Assembly (NCBI GenBank): GCA_963840545.1
Contig: CAWIZE010000006.1
Location: 124,001 to 188,000 of the forward strand
Source of the DNA: JAKAWQ01 sp963840545
GTDB taxonomy: Bacteria > Pseudomonadota > Alphaproteobacteria > Acetobacterales > Acetobacteraceae
Direction: 5' to 3'
DNA: 64,000 nt
The number at the start of each line of letters is the position of its first letter. Position 1 is the stretch's first letter. Made by a program: the position numbers and the translations under genes. Shown here in pieces: positions 49,526 through 58,128 of this stretch. The notes under the pieces were generated by a model that made no database searches, had not been told where the DNA came from, and was given only the letters and a program-made list of their open reading frames with translations.

Positions 49526-51139
49526 GTGTCGCTGTCCGCTTACCAGGGGCATGCCGAAGGGCATTCGGAGCACGCCCACGACCACAAACCCGGCTTCGTG
49601 CGGCGCTGGCTCTGCAGCACCAACCACAAGGATATCGGCACGCTCTACCTGCTCTTCGCGTGCTGCGGAGGCTTCTTCGCCGGCGCCCTCTCGCTCCTGA
49701 TGCGCTGGCAGTTGATGTACCCCGACCACCACACCTTCCTCCTTAACGGCCAGAACTGGAACGCGGTGATCACGGCGCACGGCCTGATCATGATCTTCTT
49801 CACGGTCATGCCGGCGCTGATCGGCGGCTTCGGCAACTGGTTCGTGCCGATGATGATCGGCGCTCCCGACATGGCCTTTCCGCGGCTCAACAACATCAGC
49901 TTCTGGCTGTTGGTGCCGGCGATCTGCCTGGTGCTGGCGGGGCTCTTCACCCCGCCCGGCGCGGGCATCGGCTGGACGCTCTACCCGCCGCTCTCCGAGG
50001 CCACCTATCAGCCCGGCCTGCCGGTCGACTTCACCCTCTTCGCGCTGCACCTCGCGGGCATCAGCTCGCTGCTCGGCGCGATCAACTTCATCACCACGAT
50101 CTTCAACATGCGCGCGCCCGGCATGACCATGCACAAGATGCCGCTCTTCGTGTGGTCGATCCTGGTGACGGCCTTCCTGCTGCTGCTCTCGATCCCGGTG
50201 CTGGCCGGGGCGATCACCATGCTGATCACCGATCGGCTGTTCGGCACCGGTTTCTTCAATCCGCAGCTCGGCGGCGACCCGGTGCTGTTCGAGCACCTCT
50301 TCTGGTTCTTCGGCCATCCTGAAGTCTACATCATGATCCTGCCGGCCTTCGGCATCATCAGCCACGTGATCTCGACCTTCAGCAAGAAGCCGATCTTCGG
50401 CTATCTCGGCATGGTCTATGCGATGGTGGCGATCGGCGTCGTCGGCTTCGCGGTGTGGGCCCACCACATGTTCATCTCGGGCATCAGCGTCGATACCCGA
50501 GCCTACTTCATGGCCGCGACCCTGGTCATCGCGGTGCCGACCGGGATCAAGGTCTTCTCATGGATCGCGACCATGTGGGGCGGGTCGATCGAGATGAAGA
50601 CGCCGATGCTGTTCGCCGTCGGGTTCATCTTCCTCTTCACCATCGGCGGCGTGACCGGCGTGGTGCTCGCCAATGCCAGCATCGACGAGGTGCTGCACAA
50701 CACCTACTACGTCGTGGCGCACTTCCACTACGTGCTCTCGCTCGGCGCCGTGTTCGGCATCTTCGCCGGCTTCTATTACTGGATCGGCAAGATGTCCGGC
50801 CACCAGTACCCCGAATACTGGGGCAAGGTGCATTTCTGGCTGATGTTCGTCGGCGTCAACCTCACCTTCTTCCCGATGCACTTCCTCGGCGCGGCCGGCA
50901 TGCCGCGGCGCTACCCGGACTACCCGAGCGCCTTCGCCGGCTGGAATTTCGTCGCCTCCATGGGCGCCTACCTTTCCGGCCTCTCGCTGATCGTCTTCCT
51001 CTACGTCGTCTATCGGACCTTCACCTCGAAGGAGCACGTGGCCGACAATTACTGGGGCGAGGGAGCGACCACGCTGGAATGGGCGCTGAGCTCGCCGCCG
51101 CCCTTCCACACCTTCGCGGAACTGCCGCGCATCGGCTAG
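49526..51139 (+). CDS. ctaD: Cytochrome c oxidase subunit I
   Basis: The 537-residue protein has 12 helices. It contains FFGHPEVYIMILP (CuB/active-site tyrosine), GFAVWAHHMFISG (CuB histidines) and NTYYVVAHFHYVLSLG (haem ligands), plus ADNYWGEGATTLEWALSSPPPFHTFAELP at the end. It is an aa3-type haem-copper oxidase. It lies three bases after ctaC. Confidence 0.97.
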   Translation: MSLSAYQGHAEGHSEHAHDHKPGFVRRWLCSTNHKDIGTLYLLFACCGGFFAGALSLLMRWQLMYPDHHTFLLNGQNWNAVITAHGLIMIFFTVMPALIGGFGNWFVPMMIGAPDMAFPRLNNISFWLLVPAICLVLAGLFTPPGAGIGWTLYPPLSEATYQPGLPVDFTLFALHLAGISSLLGAINFITTIFNMRAPGMTMHKMPLFVWSILVTAFLLLLSIPVLAGAITMLITDRLFGTGFFNPQLGGDPVLFEHLFWFFGHPEVYIMILPAFGIISHVISTFSKKPIFGYLGMVYAMVAIGVVGFAVWAHHMFISGISVDTRAYFMAATLVIAVPTGIKVFSWIATMWGGSIEMKTPMLFAVGFIFLFTIGGVTGVVLANASIDEVLHNTYYVVAHFHYVLSLGAVFGIFAGFYYWIGKMSGHQYPEYWGKVHFWLMFVGVNLTFFPMHFLGAAGMPRRYPDYPSAFAGWNFVASMGAYLSGLSLIVFLYVVYRTFTSKEHVADNYWGEGATTLEWALSSPPPFHTFAELPRIG

Positions 51140-51199
51140 AGAGCGCCGACGCAGGCGGGCAGATCATGAGAAACCAAATCGTGAAAAGGGCGGGCTGAG

Positions 51200-52144
51200 A
51201 TGAGTCCGCTGGCCGGAATTCCCCTCACCGCCAGCGACGCGGCGGTCCAGCCTTCCGCCTGGGCCGAAATCAACGACTGGATCACGCTGCTCAAGCCGAG
51301 GGTGATGCTGCTGGTGGTGTTCACCGGCCTGGTCGGGGTGCTCGTCGCGCCCGGGCGCCTCAACCCGTTCCTGGCCGCGGCATCCGTGCTCTGCATCGCG
51401 ATGGGCGCCGGCGCCGCCGGCGCGATCAACATGTGGTACGACCAGGACATCGACGCGCTGATGCGCCGGACCGCGAACCGCCCGGTCCCGGGCGGGCGCA
51501 TCAGCGCCGAGGCGGCACTCGCCTTCGGCGTGGTGCTGGCGATCGTCTCGGTGCTGGTGATGCTGCTCGCGGCCAACCTGCTCGCCGCGGCGGAGCTCGC
51601 GGCCTCGATCGCCTTCTACGTGTTCGTCTACACCATCTGGCTGAAGCGCCGGACGCCGCAGAACATCGTCATCGGCGGCGCCGCCGGGGCCTTCCCGCCA
51701 CTGATCGGCTGGGCCGCCGTCACCGGCTCGGTCGGCCCCCTGCCGGCGCTGCTCTGCGCCATCGTCTTCTTCTGGACGCCACCGCACTTCTGGGCGCTCT
51801 CGCTCTTCGCCCGCGACGATTACCGCCGCGCCGGCGTGCCCATGCTGCCCGTGGTCGCGGGGCTCAGGACCACCCGCCGCCAAATCTTCCTCTACACCAC
51901 CCTCCTCGTGCCGCTCTCCCTGCTCCCCTGGGCGCTCGGCCTGACCAGCGCCGTCTATGGCGGCACCGCATTGCTGCTGGGCCTCGGCTTCCTCTGGCAC
52001 GCGCTCCGGGTGCTGCGCGACCGGCAGGACACGAACGGGGAAAGCCTGACCCGGGACGCCCCGGCCAAGGCAATGTTCCGGTTCTCGATCTACTATCTCT
52101 TCCTGCTCTTCACGGCCGTCGCCGTGGACCGCTTCTTCGGCTGA
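51200..52144 (+). CDS. ctaB: Protohaem IX farnesyltransferase
   Basis: The 314-residue protein has multiple helices and the prenyltransferase motif NMWYDQDIDALMRRTANRPVPGGRI, with the second aspartate-rich part in PPHFWALSLFARDDYRRAGVPMLPVV. It makes haem O for the oxidase. It is followed four bases later by the small membrane protein. Confidence 0.95.
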   Translation: MSPLAGIPLTASDAAVQPSAWAEINDWITLLKPRVMLLVVFTGLVGVLVAPGRLNPFLAAASVLCIAMGAGAAGAINMWYDQDIDALMRRTANRPVPGGRISAEAALAFGVVLAIVSVLVMLLAANLLAAAELAASIAFYVFVYTIWLKRRTPQNIVIGGAAGAFPPLIGWAAVTGSVGPLPALLCAIVFFWTPPHFWALSLFARDDYRRAGVPMLPVVAGLRTTRRQIFLYTTLLVPLSLLPWALGLTSAVYGGTALLLGLGFLWHALRVLRDRQDTNGESLTRDAPAKAMFRFSIYYLFLLFTAVAVDRFFG

Positions 52145-52148
52145 CCCC

Positions 52149-52316
52149 ATGGCCCCCGCCGGTACGGAGCCGGCCACTCCACCCGAAGCGGACCAACGCC
52201 GCCGGCGAATCCGCAACTGGGCGCTGCTCGTCGCCCTGGCCGCGCTGGCGGCGCTCTTCTACGCCATCGCCATGGTCCGCATGGCCGCCGAGCACAGCCT
52301 CCCCTACTTCCGCTGA
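52149..52316 (+). CDS. 55-residue single-helix membrane protein following ctaB (CoxF-like)
   Basis: ATG 52149 to TGA 52314-52316 encodes MAPAGTEPATPPEADQRRRR, then IRNWALLVALAALAALFYAIAMVRM and AAEHSLPYFR. A cytoplasmic charged N-terminus, one helix and a short tail fit the small CoxF-type protein found after ctaB in Rhodospirillales oxidase operons. ctaG and subunit III (ctaE), which usually follow, are missing. Confidence 0.7.
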   Translation: MAPAGTEPATPPEADQRRRRIRNWALLVALAALAALFYAIAMVRMAAEHSLPYFR

Positions 52317-52340
52317 AGGCCAAGGGGTTCGGCCCCTGGT

Positions 52341-53537
52341 TCAATCGCACCCGGCAAGGTCGCCGCGATCGGCGAGTGCCGCGTCCGCCAGCGGCTCGGC
52401 GCCAATCCCGATCAGGCGGAACTCCGTGAGCCCGTCCGCCTCGCGGGCGAGCAGGGTGCGGGCGGCCTTGAGCAGGCGCTCAGCCTGCGCGGTCGGGAAC
52501 GCAAGGCGGAGATGGCGCGTGCGGACGGCGAAGTCGCGCGTCCTGAGCTTCAGCACCACCCCGCCCGCCGCCAGGTTCTTTCCCGCCAGGCGCTCCGCCA
52601 GCCGCTGGGCGAGCTTTTCGAGCAGCTCGTCGAGCGCCAAGGGATCCGCGACATCCGCGGCAAGCGTGGTCTCGACGCTGACGCTCTGCGTGTCCGTATC
52701 GGGTTCCACCTGCCGGAAATCCTCGCCGGCGGCGCGGCGAACGAGGGACGGCCCGTCGCGGCCGAGGGCGCGCGCCGCCGCCTGGCTCAGCGCCTGGAGA
52801 TCGCCGAGGCGAAGAACCCCCCGGGCCGCGAGATGTCGCTCCTGCACCGGCCCGACCCCCGGCAGCGCGCGGACCGGGAACGGCGCCAGCACCGCCCGCG
52901 CCTCCGCCGCCCCGATCACCGCGAAGCCGCGCGGCTTGTCCCGCCCGGCCGCGAGCTTGGCGAGCAGCCGGTTGGGTGCGAGCCCGACCGAGACCGTGAG
53001 CCCAAGCTCGGCCTCCACCGCGCGGGCGAAGCGGGCGAGCGGCACCGCCGGCGGCGCGCCGTGGCGTGCGGGGGCGTCGGCGAGGTCGAGCACCGCCTCG
53101 TCGATCGAGAGCGGCTGCATGAGCGGCGTCAGCGCCCGCATCCGCGCCCGGATTTCCCGCGCCGCCGCGGCGTACTTGGAAAATTCCGGCGGCAGGACCA
53201 CGGCGTCCGGGCAGAGCTCCAGCGCCCGGAACATCGGCATCGCGCTCCGCACGCCCGAGAGCCGCGCGACATAGCAGGCGGCCGCGACCACCCCGCGCCT
53301 GCTCCCGCCGACGATCACCGGCCGCGCGGCGAGCTCGGGGCGGTCCCGTTTCTCGACGCTGGCGAAGAAGGCGTCGCAATCGATGTGGGCGATGGAAAGC
53401 GCCGCGAGCTCGGCGTGGCGGACGAGGCGGAGGCTGCCGCATTCGGGGCAGGCACGCCGGCTCACCGGAGCCGGGGTCAGGGAAAAACAGTCCCGGCAGA
53501 GGGTCGGTTGCGGCGGCCCCTTGGCTATCCCGGCCAC
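52341..53537 (-). CDS. dinB: DNA polymerase IV with N-terminal zinc ribbon
   Basis: The Y-family polymerase has about 398 residues. The palm has IDCDAFFASVEK and SIDEAVLDL (the second position of the usual SIDEAYLD is Val). Thumb and little-finger regions follow, with LPGVGPVQERHLAARG. An N-terminal extension has CRDC and CPEC, a likely zinc ribbon. The only candidate start is GTG 53537, 13 bases inside the ROK gene end, so the two are coupled. It carries out error-prone bypass. Confidence 0.9.
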   Translation of the reverse strand: MAGIAKGPPQPTLCRDCFSLTPAPVSRRACPECGSLRLVRHAELAALSIAHIDCDAFFASVEKRDRPELAARPVIVGGSRRGVVAAACYVARLSGVRSAMPMFRALELCPDAVVLPPEFSKYAAAAREIRARMRALTPLMQPLSIDEAVLDLADAPARHGAPPAVPLARFARAVEAELGLTVSVGLAPNRLLAKLAAGRDKPRGFAVIGAAEARAVLAPFPVRALPGVGPVQERHLAARGVLRLGDLQALSQAAARALGRDGPSLVRRAAGEDFRQVEPDTDTQSVSVETTLAADVADPLALDELLEKLAQRLAERLAGKNLAAGGVVLKLRTRDFAVRTRHLRLAFPTAQAERLLKAARTLLAREADGLTEFRLIGIGAEPLADAALADRGDLAGCD

Positions 53538-54424
53538 AGCCAGGCGGCGCCCCGCACGCCCGAGGCATCGCCATGGGCGTTGCGCCGGATCGGCGTCGCG
53601 AGCACGTCGGTGAAGACGTAGCGGCGGACCAGCGCCGGCAGCTCCACGGTCAGATGGGGCATGTTCGAGAGCCCGCCGCCGAGCACCACCACGTCCGGGT
53701 CGAGGATGTCGATCACCATCGCCAGCCCGCGCGCCAGCCGATCGACATGGCGCGCGAGCGCCGCCACGGCGCCCGCGTCGCCGGCGGCGGCGCGGGCGGG
53801 GATGGCACTGGCGTCGCGCGCGCCCGGCCCGTCGCAATCCGCCGCCAGCCCCGGGCCGGAGATCAGCGATTCGAGGCAGCCATGCTGGCCGCACCAACAG
53901 AGCGGCCCCGGATACTCCTCGGGCCGCATCCAGGGCAGCGGCGTGTGGCCCCATTCCCCGGCGATGCGGTTGCGCCCCTCCAGGACCCTCCGCTCGACGA
54001 CGATGCCGCCGCCGCAGCCGGTGCCGAGGATGACGCCGAAGACCACGCGCCCGTCCTTGCCGGCGCCGTCCACGGCCTCGCTCAGCGCGAAGCAGTTGGC
54101 GTCGTTGGCGACCCGGACCTCGCGGCCGAGGCGGGCGCTGATGTCGCGGTCGAGCGGGCGGCCGTTGAGGAGGGTGGAGTTGGCGTTCTTGACCACCCCG
54201 GTGGCCGGGCTGATCACGCCGGGAATGCCGATGCCGACGGTTGCCGGGGCGCCGAGCTCCGCCTCCGCTGCCTCGACCAGGGCGGCGATGGCGGCGAGCG
54301 TGGGCTCGTATCCGCCCGCCGGCGTGGCGATCCGGCGGCGCAGCACGATGGTTCCGTCGCTGTCCAGCGCGGCCACCTCGATCTTGGTGCCGCCGAGATC
54401 GATGCCGATGCGATGGGGGCCCAT
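53525..54424 (-). CDS. ROK-family sugar kinase
   Basis: The 299-residue protein has the ATP motif IGIDLGGTKIEVAALD, GIGIPGVISPATGVVKNANS, and VANDANCFALSEA (catalytic Asp). The zinc site follows (GEWGHTPLPW, then CWCGQHGCLE). Most like the fructokinase/glucokinase (Mak) branch. It is followed by dinB with an overlap. Confidence 0.92.
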   Translation of the reverse strand: MGPHRIGIDLGGTKIEVAALDSDGTIVLRRRIATPAGGYEPTLAAIAALVEAAEAELGAPATVGIGIPGVISPATGVVKNANSTLLNGRPLDRDISARLGREVRVANDANCFALSEAVDGAGKDGRVVFGVILGTGCGGGIVVERRVLEGRNRIAGEWGHTPLPWMRPEEYPGPLCWCGQHGCLESLISGPGLAADCDGPGARDASAIPARAAAGDAGAVAALARHVDRLARGLAMVIDILDPDVVVLGGGLSNMPHLTVELPALVRRYVFTDVLATPIRRNAHGDASGVRGAAWLWPG

Positions 54425-54492
54425 GCGCGCCAGTTTCCCGCATCGGGCGGTGCTTGCTCAAGCCTGCCCCCTCGCCGCAGGATGGCCGGGCG

Positions 54493-54747
54493 ATGGCCGA
54501 GACATTGCTCGATCTCAAGGATTTGCGCTGCCCGCTGCCCGTCCTCAGGGCGAACCGGGCGCTGCGCGGCCTGCCGCCCGGAGCGCGGCTGCGCGTGCTC
54601 GCGACCGACCCGGCAACGGTTGCGGATTTCCAGGCTTTTTGCCGGGAGAGCGGGCACGCGCTGCTCGCCTGGAGCGAGGAGGCGGGAATCTTCAGCTTCG
54701 TTATCCGGCGCCGCGCGGACGAGCCGGCCGGAACCCCCGGGACTTAA
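54493..54747 (+). CDS. TusA/SirA-family sulphur-carrier-like protein
   Basis: The 84-residue protein has the CPxP motif LLDLKDLRCPLPVLRANRALRGL, with the cysteine that carries persulphide in TusA, followed by LATDPATVADFQAFC. It may take part in sulphur transfer to tRNA or molybdenum cofactor. It lies three bases before the deacetylase gene. Confidence 0.9.
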   Translation: MAETLLDLKDLRCPLPVLRANRALRGLPPGARLRVLATDPATVADFQAFCRESGHALLAWSEEAGIFSFVIRRRADEPAGTPGT

Positions 54748-54750
54748 GCG

Positions 54751-55683
54751 ATGGCTGTGGCGCTGATCACCCATCGTGCCTGCCTCGGCCACGACACCGG
54801 GCCCGGCCATCCCGAGTCCCCGGCGCGCCTCAAGGCCGTGCTGCACGCGCTCGAGGCGGAAGAATTCTTCTCCCTCCTGCGCGAGGAGGCGCCCGAGGCG
54901 AGCCGCGCGGCGCTGCTCCGCGCCCACACCGCATCTTACGTCGAGGAGATCCTCTCGCTCGCGCCGGAGGAGGGCGAATATCGTGCCCTCGATGCCGACA
55001 CGATCGTCAGCGCCGGCAGCGCCGAGGCGGCGCTCAGGGCGGCCGGCGGGGCGGTCGCCGGCGTCGATGCGGTGATGGAGGGTTGGGCGCGGGCGAGCTT
55101 CGTCGCCGTCCGCCCGCCCGGCCACCATGCCGAGCCGTCGCGGCCGATGGGGTTCTGCCTCTTCAACAACGCCGCCGTGGCGGCGCTGCACGCGCGTGCG
55201 CGCTGGGGCCTCCGGCGCGTCGCGATCGTCGATTTCGACGTCCACCACGGCAACGGCACCGAGACGATCATGGGCTCCGACCCCGACCTCTTCTACGCCT
55301 CGAGCCATCAGAGCCCGTGCTATCCCGGCACCGGCTCGGCCGAGGAGCACGGGATCGCCGGCAACGTGGTCAACGTGCCGCTTGCGCCCGGCAGCGGCAG
55401 CCACGCCTTCCGCCGGGCCTGGGGTGTCGCGATCCTGCCCGCGCTCGAGCGTTTCTCGCCCGAACTCCTGCTGGTCTCGGCCGGCTTCGATGCCCACAAG
55501 GCGGACCCGCTGGCCGAGCTTCGCCTCGAGGTCGGCGATTTCGCCTGGCTGACGGGCGAGCTGGTCCGCCTCGCGGACGCGCGCACGGACGGGCGCATCG
55601 TCTCGGTGCTCGAGGGCGGCTACGACCTCGCGGCGCTGGCGGCGAGCACGGCGGCCCATGTCCGGGCGCTGATGACGGGATAA
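54751..55683 (+). CDS. Histone-deacetylase-fold amidohydrolase
   Basis: The 310-residue protein has RPPGHHAEPSRPMGFCLFNN, DFDVHHGNGT, SAGFDAH and LEGGYDLAALA, the zinc and catalytic motifs of class II HDAC-like hydrolases. It probably removes acetyl groups from polyamines or other small amines. In alphaproteobacteria it commonly precedes xseB-ispA, as here. Confidence 0.94.
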   Translation: MAVALITHRACLGHDTGPGHPESPARLKAVLHALEAEEFFSLLREEAPEASRAALLRAHTASYVEEILSLAPEEGEYRALDADTIVSAGSAEAALRAAGGAVAGVDAVMEGWARASFVAVRPPGHHAEPSRPMGFCLFNNAAVAALHARARWGLRRVAIVDFDVHHGNGTETIMGSDPDLFYASSHQSPCYPGTGSAEEHGIAGNVVNVPLAPGSGSHAFRRAWGVAILPALERFSPELLLVSAGFDAHKADPLAELRLEVGDFAWLTGELVRLADARTDGRIVSVLEGGYDLAALAASTAAHVRALMTG

Positions 55684-55741
55684 GAACGAAGGTCGTCCCC
55701 GTGGCCCTGACAAGAGATGCGGCCTCTACAGGAGATAATGG

Positions 55742-56005
55742 ATGGCGGACGAGAAGCGCCCGGCCCCGGCCGGGATTCCTCCCCAGGTCGAAAAACTTTC
55801 CTTCGAGGAGGCGCTCGCCGAGCTCGAGCGGATCGTCAAGGGCCTCGAGGGCGGGCAGCTCAAGCTCGAGGAGGCGATCGGCGCCTATGAGCGGGGGGCC
55901 GCGCTCCGGCGCCACTGCGAGGTGAAGCTGGCGGAGGTGGAGGCGCGGGTGGCGGCGATCGTCGAGCGGCCGGACGGCACGCTGGCGCTCCGGGAGATGG
56001 AGTGA
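55742..56005 (+). CDS. xseB: Exodeoxyribonuclease VII small subunit
   Basis: The 87-residue protein has the XseB core LSFEEALAELERIVKGLEGGQLKLEEAIGAYERGAALRRHCEVKLAEVEARVAAI, a two-helix hairpin. It partners XseA (not in the window). It overlaps ispA by one base (TGATG). Confidence 0.95.
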   Translation: MADEKRPAPAGIPPQVEKLSFEEALAELERIVKGLEGGQLKLEEAIGAYERGAALRRHCEVKLAEVEARVAAIVERPDGTLALREME

Positions 56006-56916
56006 TGGCGTCGCTCGCCGCACTCGCCGGGCCCGCCTTGCAGCGCGCGCTCGCCGATTCGGCCGAGACGGTCGGGGCGGCGCTCGACGTGCTGCTCACC
56101 GAATCGGAGGGGCCCGAGGCCCGGCTCGACCAGGCGATGCGCTATGCAGCGCTCGGCGGGGGCAAGCGGCTGCGCGCCTTCCTGGTGCTGCGCACGGCCG
56201 AGCTCTTCGCGGTGAACCCCACCTGCGCCGCCCGGGTGGCCGCCGCGGTGGAGATGCTGCACGCCTATTCGCTGGTCCATGACGATCTGCCGGCGATGGA
56301 CGACGATGATCTCCGCCGCGGCAAGCCGAGCGCCCATCGCGCCTTCGACGAGGCGACCGCGATCCTCGCCGGCGATGCGCTGCAAGCCCGCGCCTTCGAG
56401 GTGCTGGCGGAGCCCGACACGCACGCGGATGCGGGGGCGCGGGTCGAGCTCGTTTTGGCTTTCGCCGCCGCGGTCGGCCCGCGCGGGATGGTGGGCGGGC
56501 AGATGATCGATATGCTCGCGGAGGGCCAGGCGCTGAGCACGCCGGAGGTGACGCGCCTGCAGGCGATGAAGACCGGGCGGCTGATCCAGTTCAGCGCCGA
56601 GGCGGGCGCGATCCTCGGCCGCGCGCCGCCGGCGCAGCGCCTGGCGCTCGGGCGCTTCGGGCAGGAGCTTGGTGCCGCGTTCCAGATCGCCGACGACCTC
56701 CTCGATACCGAGGCCAGCACCGAACAGATGGGCAAGACCGCGGGCAAGGACCAGGAGGCCGGCAAGGCGACGCTGGTCGCCATCCTCGGTCCCGAGCGCG
56801 CACGGGCCCAGGCGGAGCTGCTGGCCGAGCAGGCGGCCGCCCATCTCGAGCCGTTCGGCGAGCGGGCGGACCTGCTGCGCGCGCTCGCCCGCTACGTCGT
56901 GGAGCGCAACGCCTGA
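56005..56916 (+). CDS. ispA: Farnesyl diphosphate synthase
   Basis: The 303-residue protein has GGGKRLRAFLVLRTAELF, the first aspartate-rich motif DDLPAMDDDDLRRGKP and the second FQIADDLLD, all needed for Mg2+ and prenyl binding. It makes the C15 prenyl diphosphate. ATG 56005 was preferred to a GTG one codon earlier. dxs, often next, is absent; tlyA follows directly. Confidence 0.95.
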   Translation: MASLAALAGPALQRALADSAETVGAALDVLLTESEGPEARLDQAMRYAALGGGKRLRAFLVLRTAELFAVNPTCAARVAAAVEMLHAYSLVHDDLPAMDDDDLRRGKPSAHRAFDEATAILAGDALQARAFEVLAEPDTHADAGARVELVLAFAAAVGPRGMVGGQMIDMLAEGQALSTPEVTRLQAMKTGRLIQFSAEAGAILGRAPPAQRLALGRFGQELGAAFQIADDLLDTEASTEQMGKTAGKDQEAGKATLVAILGPERARAQAELLAEQAAAHLEPFGERADLLRALARYVVERNA

Positions 56917-56954
56917 CGGCCCGCCTGGCGCGGCAGCGGGCCGATTGCCTGCTG

Positions 56955-57692
56955 GTGGAGCGCGGGCTGGCGGAGAGCCGCGCGCGGGCCCAGGCGCTGA
57001 TCCTGGCGGGCCTCGTCTATGAGGGGGAGCGGCGGGTCGCCAAAGCGGGGGAAATGCTGGCGGCGGACGCCCCGCTCGCGGTCCAGGGCCGCGACCACCC
57101 CTGGGTCTCGCGCGGCGGCATCAAGCTCGCCCACGGCCTCGAGACGTTCGGGCTCTCCCCGGAGGGGCGGGTCTGCCTCGATATCGGCGCCTCCACCGGC
57201 GGCTTCGTCGAGGTGCTGCTCGCCCATGGCGCAAGGCGCGTGCACGCGGTGGATGTCGGGCATGGCCAGCTCGCCTGGAAGCTGCGGAACGATCCCCGCG
57301 TCGTTGTCCACGAACGGACCAATGCCCGTTTCCTCTCTCGCGCGGTGATCCCCGAGCCGATCGAGGCGCTGACCTGCGATGCGAGCTTCATCGGGCTGGC
57401 GAGCGTTTTGCCGGCGGCGCTGGGCCTGACCGCGCCGGGCGCCTGGGCGGTGGCGCTCATCAAGCCGCAGTTCGAGGCAGGGCCGGGAAAGGTCTCGCGC
57501 GGCGGGGTGGTGCGCGATCCCGCCATTCACCAGGAGGTGTGCGAGCGGATCGGCGCCTGGTGGAGCGGGCAGGCGGGCTGGCGGGTCATCGGCATCACCG
57601 CGAGCCCGCTCCTCGGCCCGGCTGGGAATCGCGAGTTCCTGATCGCCGCGGCGCGCGAGCAGGGCCCACTGCCGGCTTTCATGGAAAGCTGA
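56955..57692 (+). CDS. tlyA: TlyA-type rRNA 2'-O-methyltransferase, start uncertain
   Basis: The protein has an S4 domain (VERGLAESRARAQALILAGLVYEGERRVAK) and a FtsJ-like domain with CLDIGASTGGFVEVLLAHGARRVHAVDVGHGQLAW and KPQFEAGPGKV. The S4 domain normally starts about 14 residues earlier; in this frame those codons exist (TARLARQRADCLLVERG) back to the ispA stop, but no ATG, GTG or TTG is there, only CTG 56913. GTG 56955 is the formal start. The last codons and the stop come from the structured repeat. Confidence 0.88.
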   Translation: MERGLAESRARAQALILAGLVYEGERRVAKAGEMLAADAPLAVQGRDHPWVSRGGIKLAHGLETFGLSPEGRVCLDIGASTGGFVEVLLAHGARRVHAVDVGHGQLAWKLRNDPRVVVHERTNARFLSRAVIPEPIEALTCDASFIGLASVLPAALGLTAPGAWAVALIKPQFEAGPGKVSRGGVVRDPAIHQEVCERIGAWWSGQAGWRVIGITASPLLGPAGNREFLIAAAREQGPLPAFMES

Positions 57693-57773
57693 CACGTCGG
57701 TGTTTGTCCAAGCGCCCGATACACGCGGCGTTCGCGATCGCTGCGCGAGTGGCGAAGCTCTGCGATCGGGCAC
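57671..57773. repeat. Dispersed structured repeat, copy 2
   Basis: The partner of 411-514. Inner arms TTCGC / GCGAA replace TTCGT / ACGAA, and the outer arms are GCGCCCGAT / ATCGGGCAC. It overlaps the last seven codons of tlyA, supplying its TGA, and its far edge touches the stop codon of the small minus-strand ORF. Confidence 0.75.
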
Positions 57774-57937
57774 TACCGCCCGTGCTGCTCGCCCGGGACG
57801 CCCACCAGCCGACGGCTGAAGAGCCCGCCGACGCGCCGCGTCACCGCTCGTAGGAAGCTCGCCAGCGCGAGGCCGAACTGGTGGTTGCCTTCAACCTCCA
57901 GCAGCGCGACCTCGCCCAGCTCATCGATGATGCTCAT
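57773..57937 (-). CDS. Possible 54-residue protein, unknown function
   Basis: The frame reads MSIIDELGEVALLEVEGNHQFGLALASFLRAVTRRVGGLFSRRL and a short tail: an acidic then amphipathic helix and a basic end. An AAAGGACC lies about nine bases before the ATG. A palindrome of CTGC-N3-GCAG type lies about 60 bases upstream. Coding potential is suggestive only; I do not recognise a family. Confidence 0.45.
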   Translation of the reverse strand: MSIIDELGEVALLEVEGNHQFGLALASFLRAVTRRVGGLFSRRLVGVPGEQHGR

Positions 57938-57991
57938 CAGTACGGTCCTTTGCTGCATGCCCGTCGCGTTGGGCTCGCCTGACCGTCAATC

Positions 57992-58010
57992 TATGCTGCA
58001 ATGCAGCATA
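57992..58010. promoter_or_regulatory. PhaR-like palindrome
   Basis: TATGCTGCA-A-TGCAGCATA has perfect nine-base arms and contains CTGC-AAT-GCAG, matching the CTGC-N3-GCAG form reported for the polyhydroxyalkanoate regulator PhaR. It lies upstream of the small ORF at 57773-57937. The assignment is by pattern only. Confidence 0.5.
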
Positions 58011-58128
58011 AGAAAAATGCATATTTGGAATTCTTCCTCCCCGGATTTGGCATGGCGCCGCCAAAGCGCCTTGGAAGTCCCGGCCCCTGGACGGCGGCTG
58101 CCGCGCGGCGGCGATCCCTCTATCCCGT

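Noticed and set aside
52341..54518. 725-codon frame suggesting a dinB fusion
   Set aside because: The part before GTG 53537 is the wrong frame of the ROK kinase gene.
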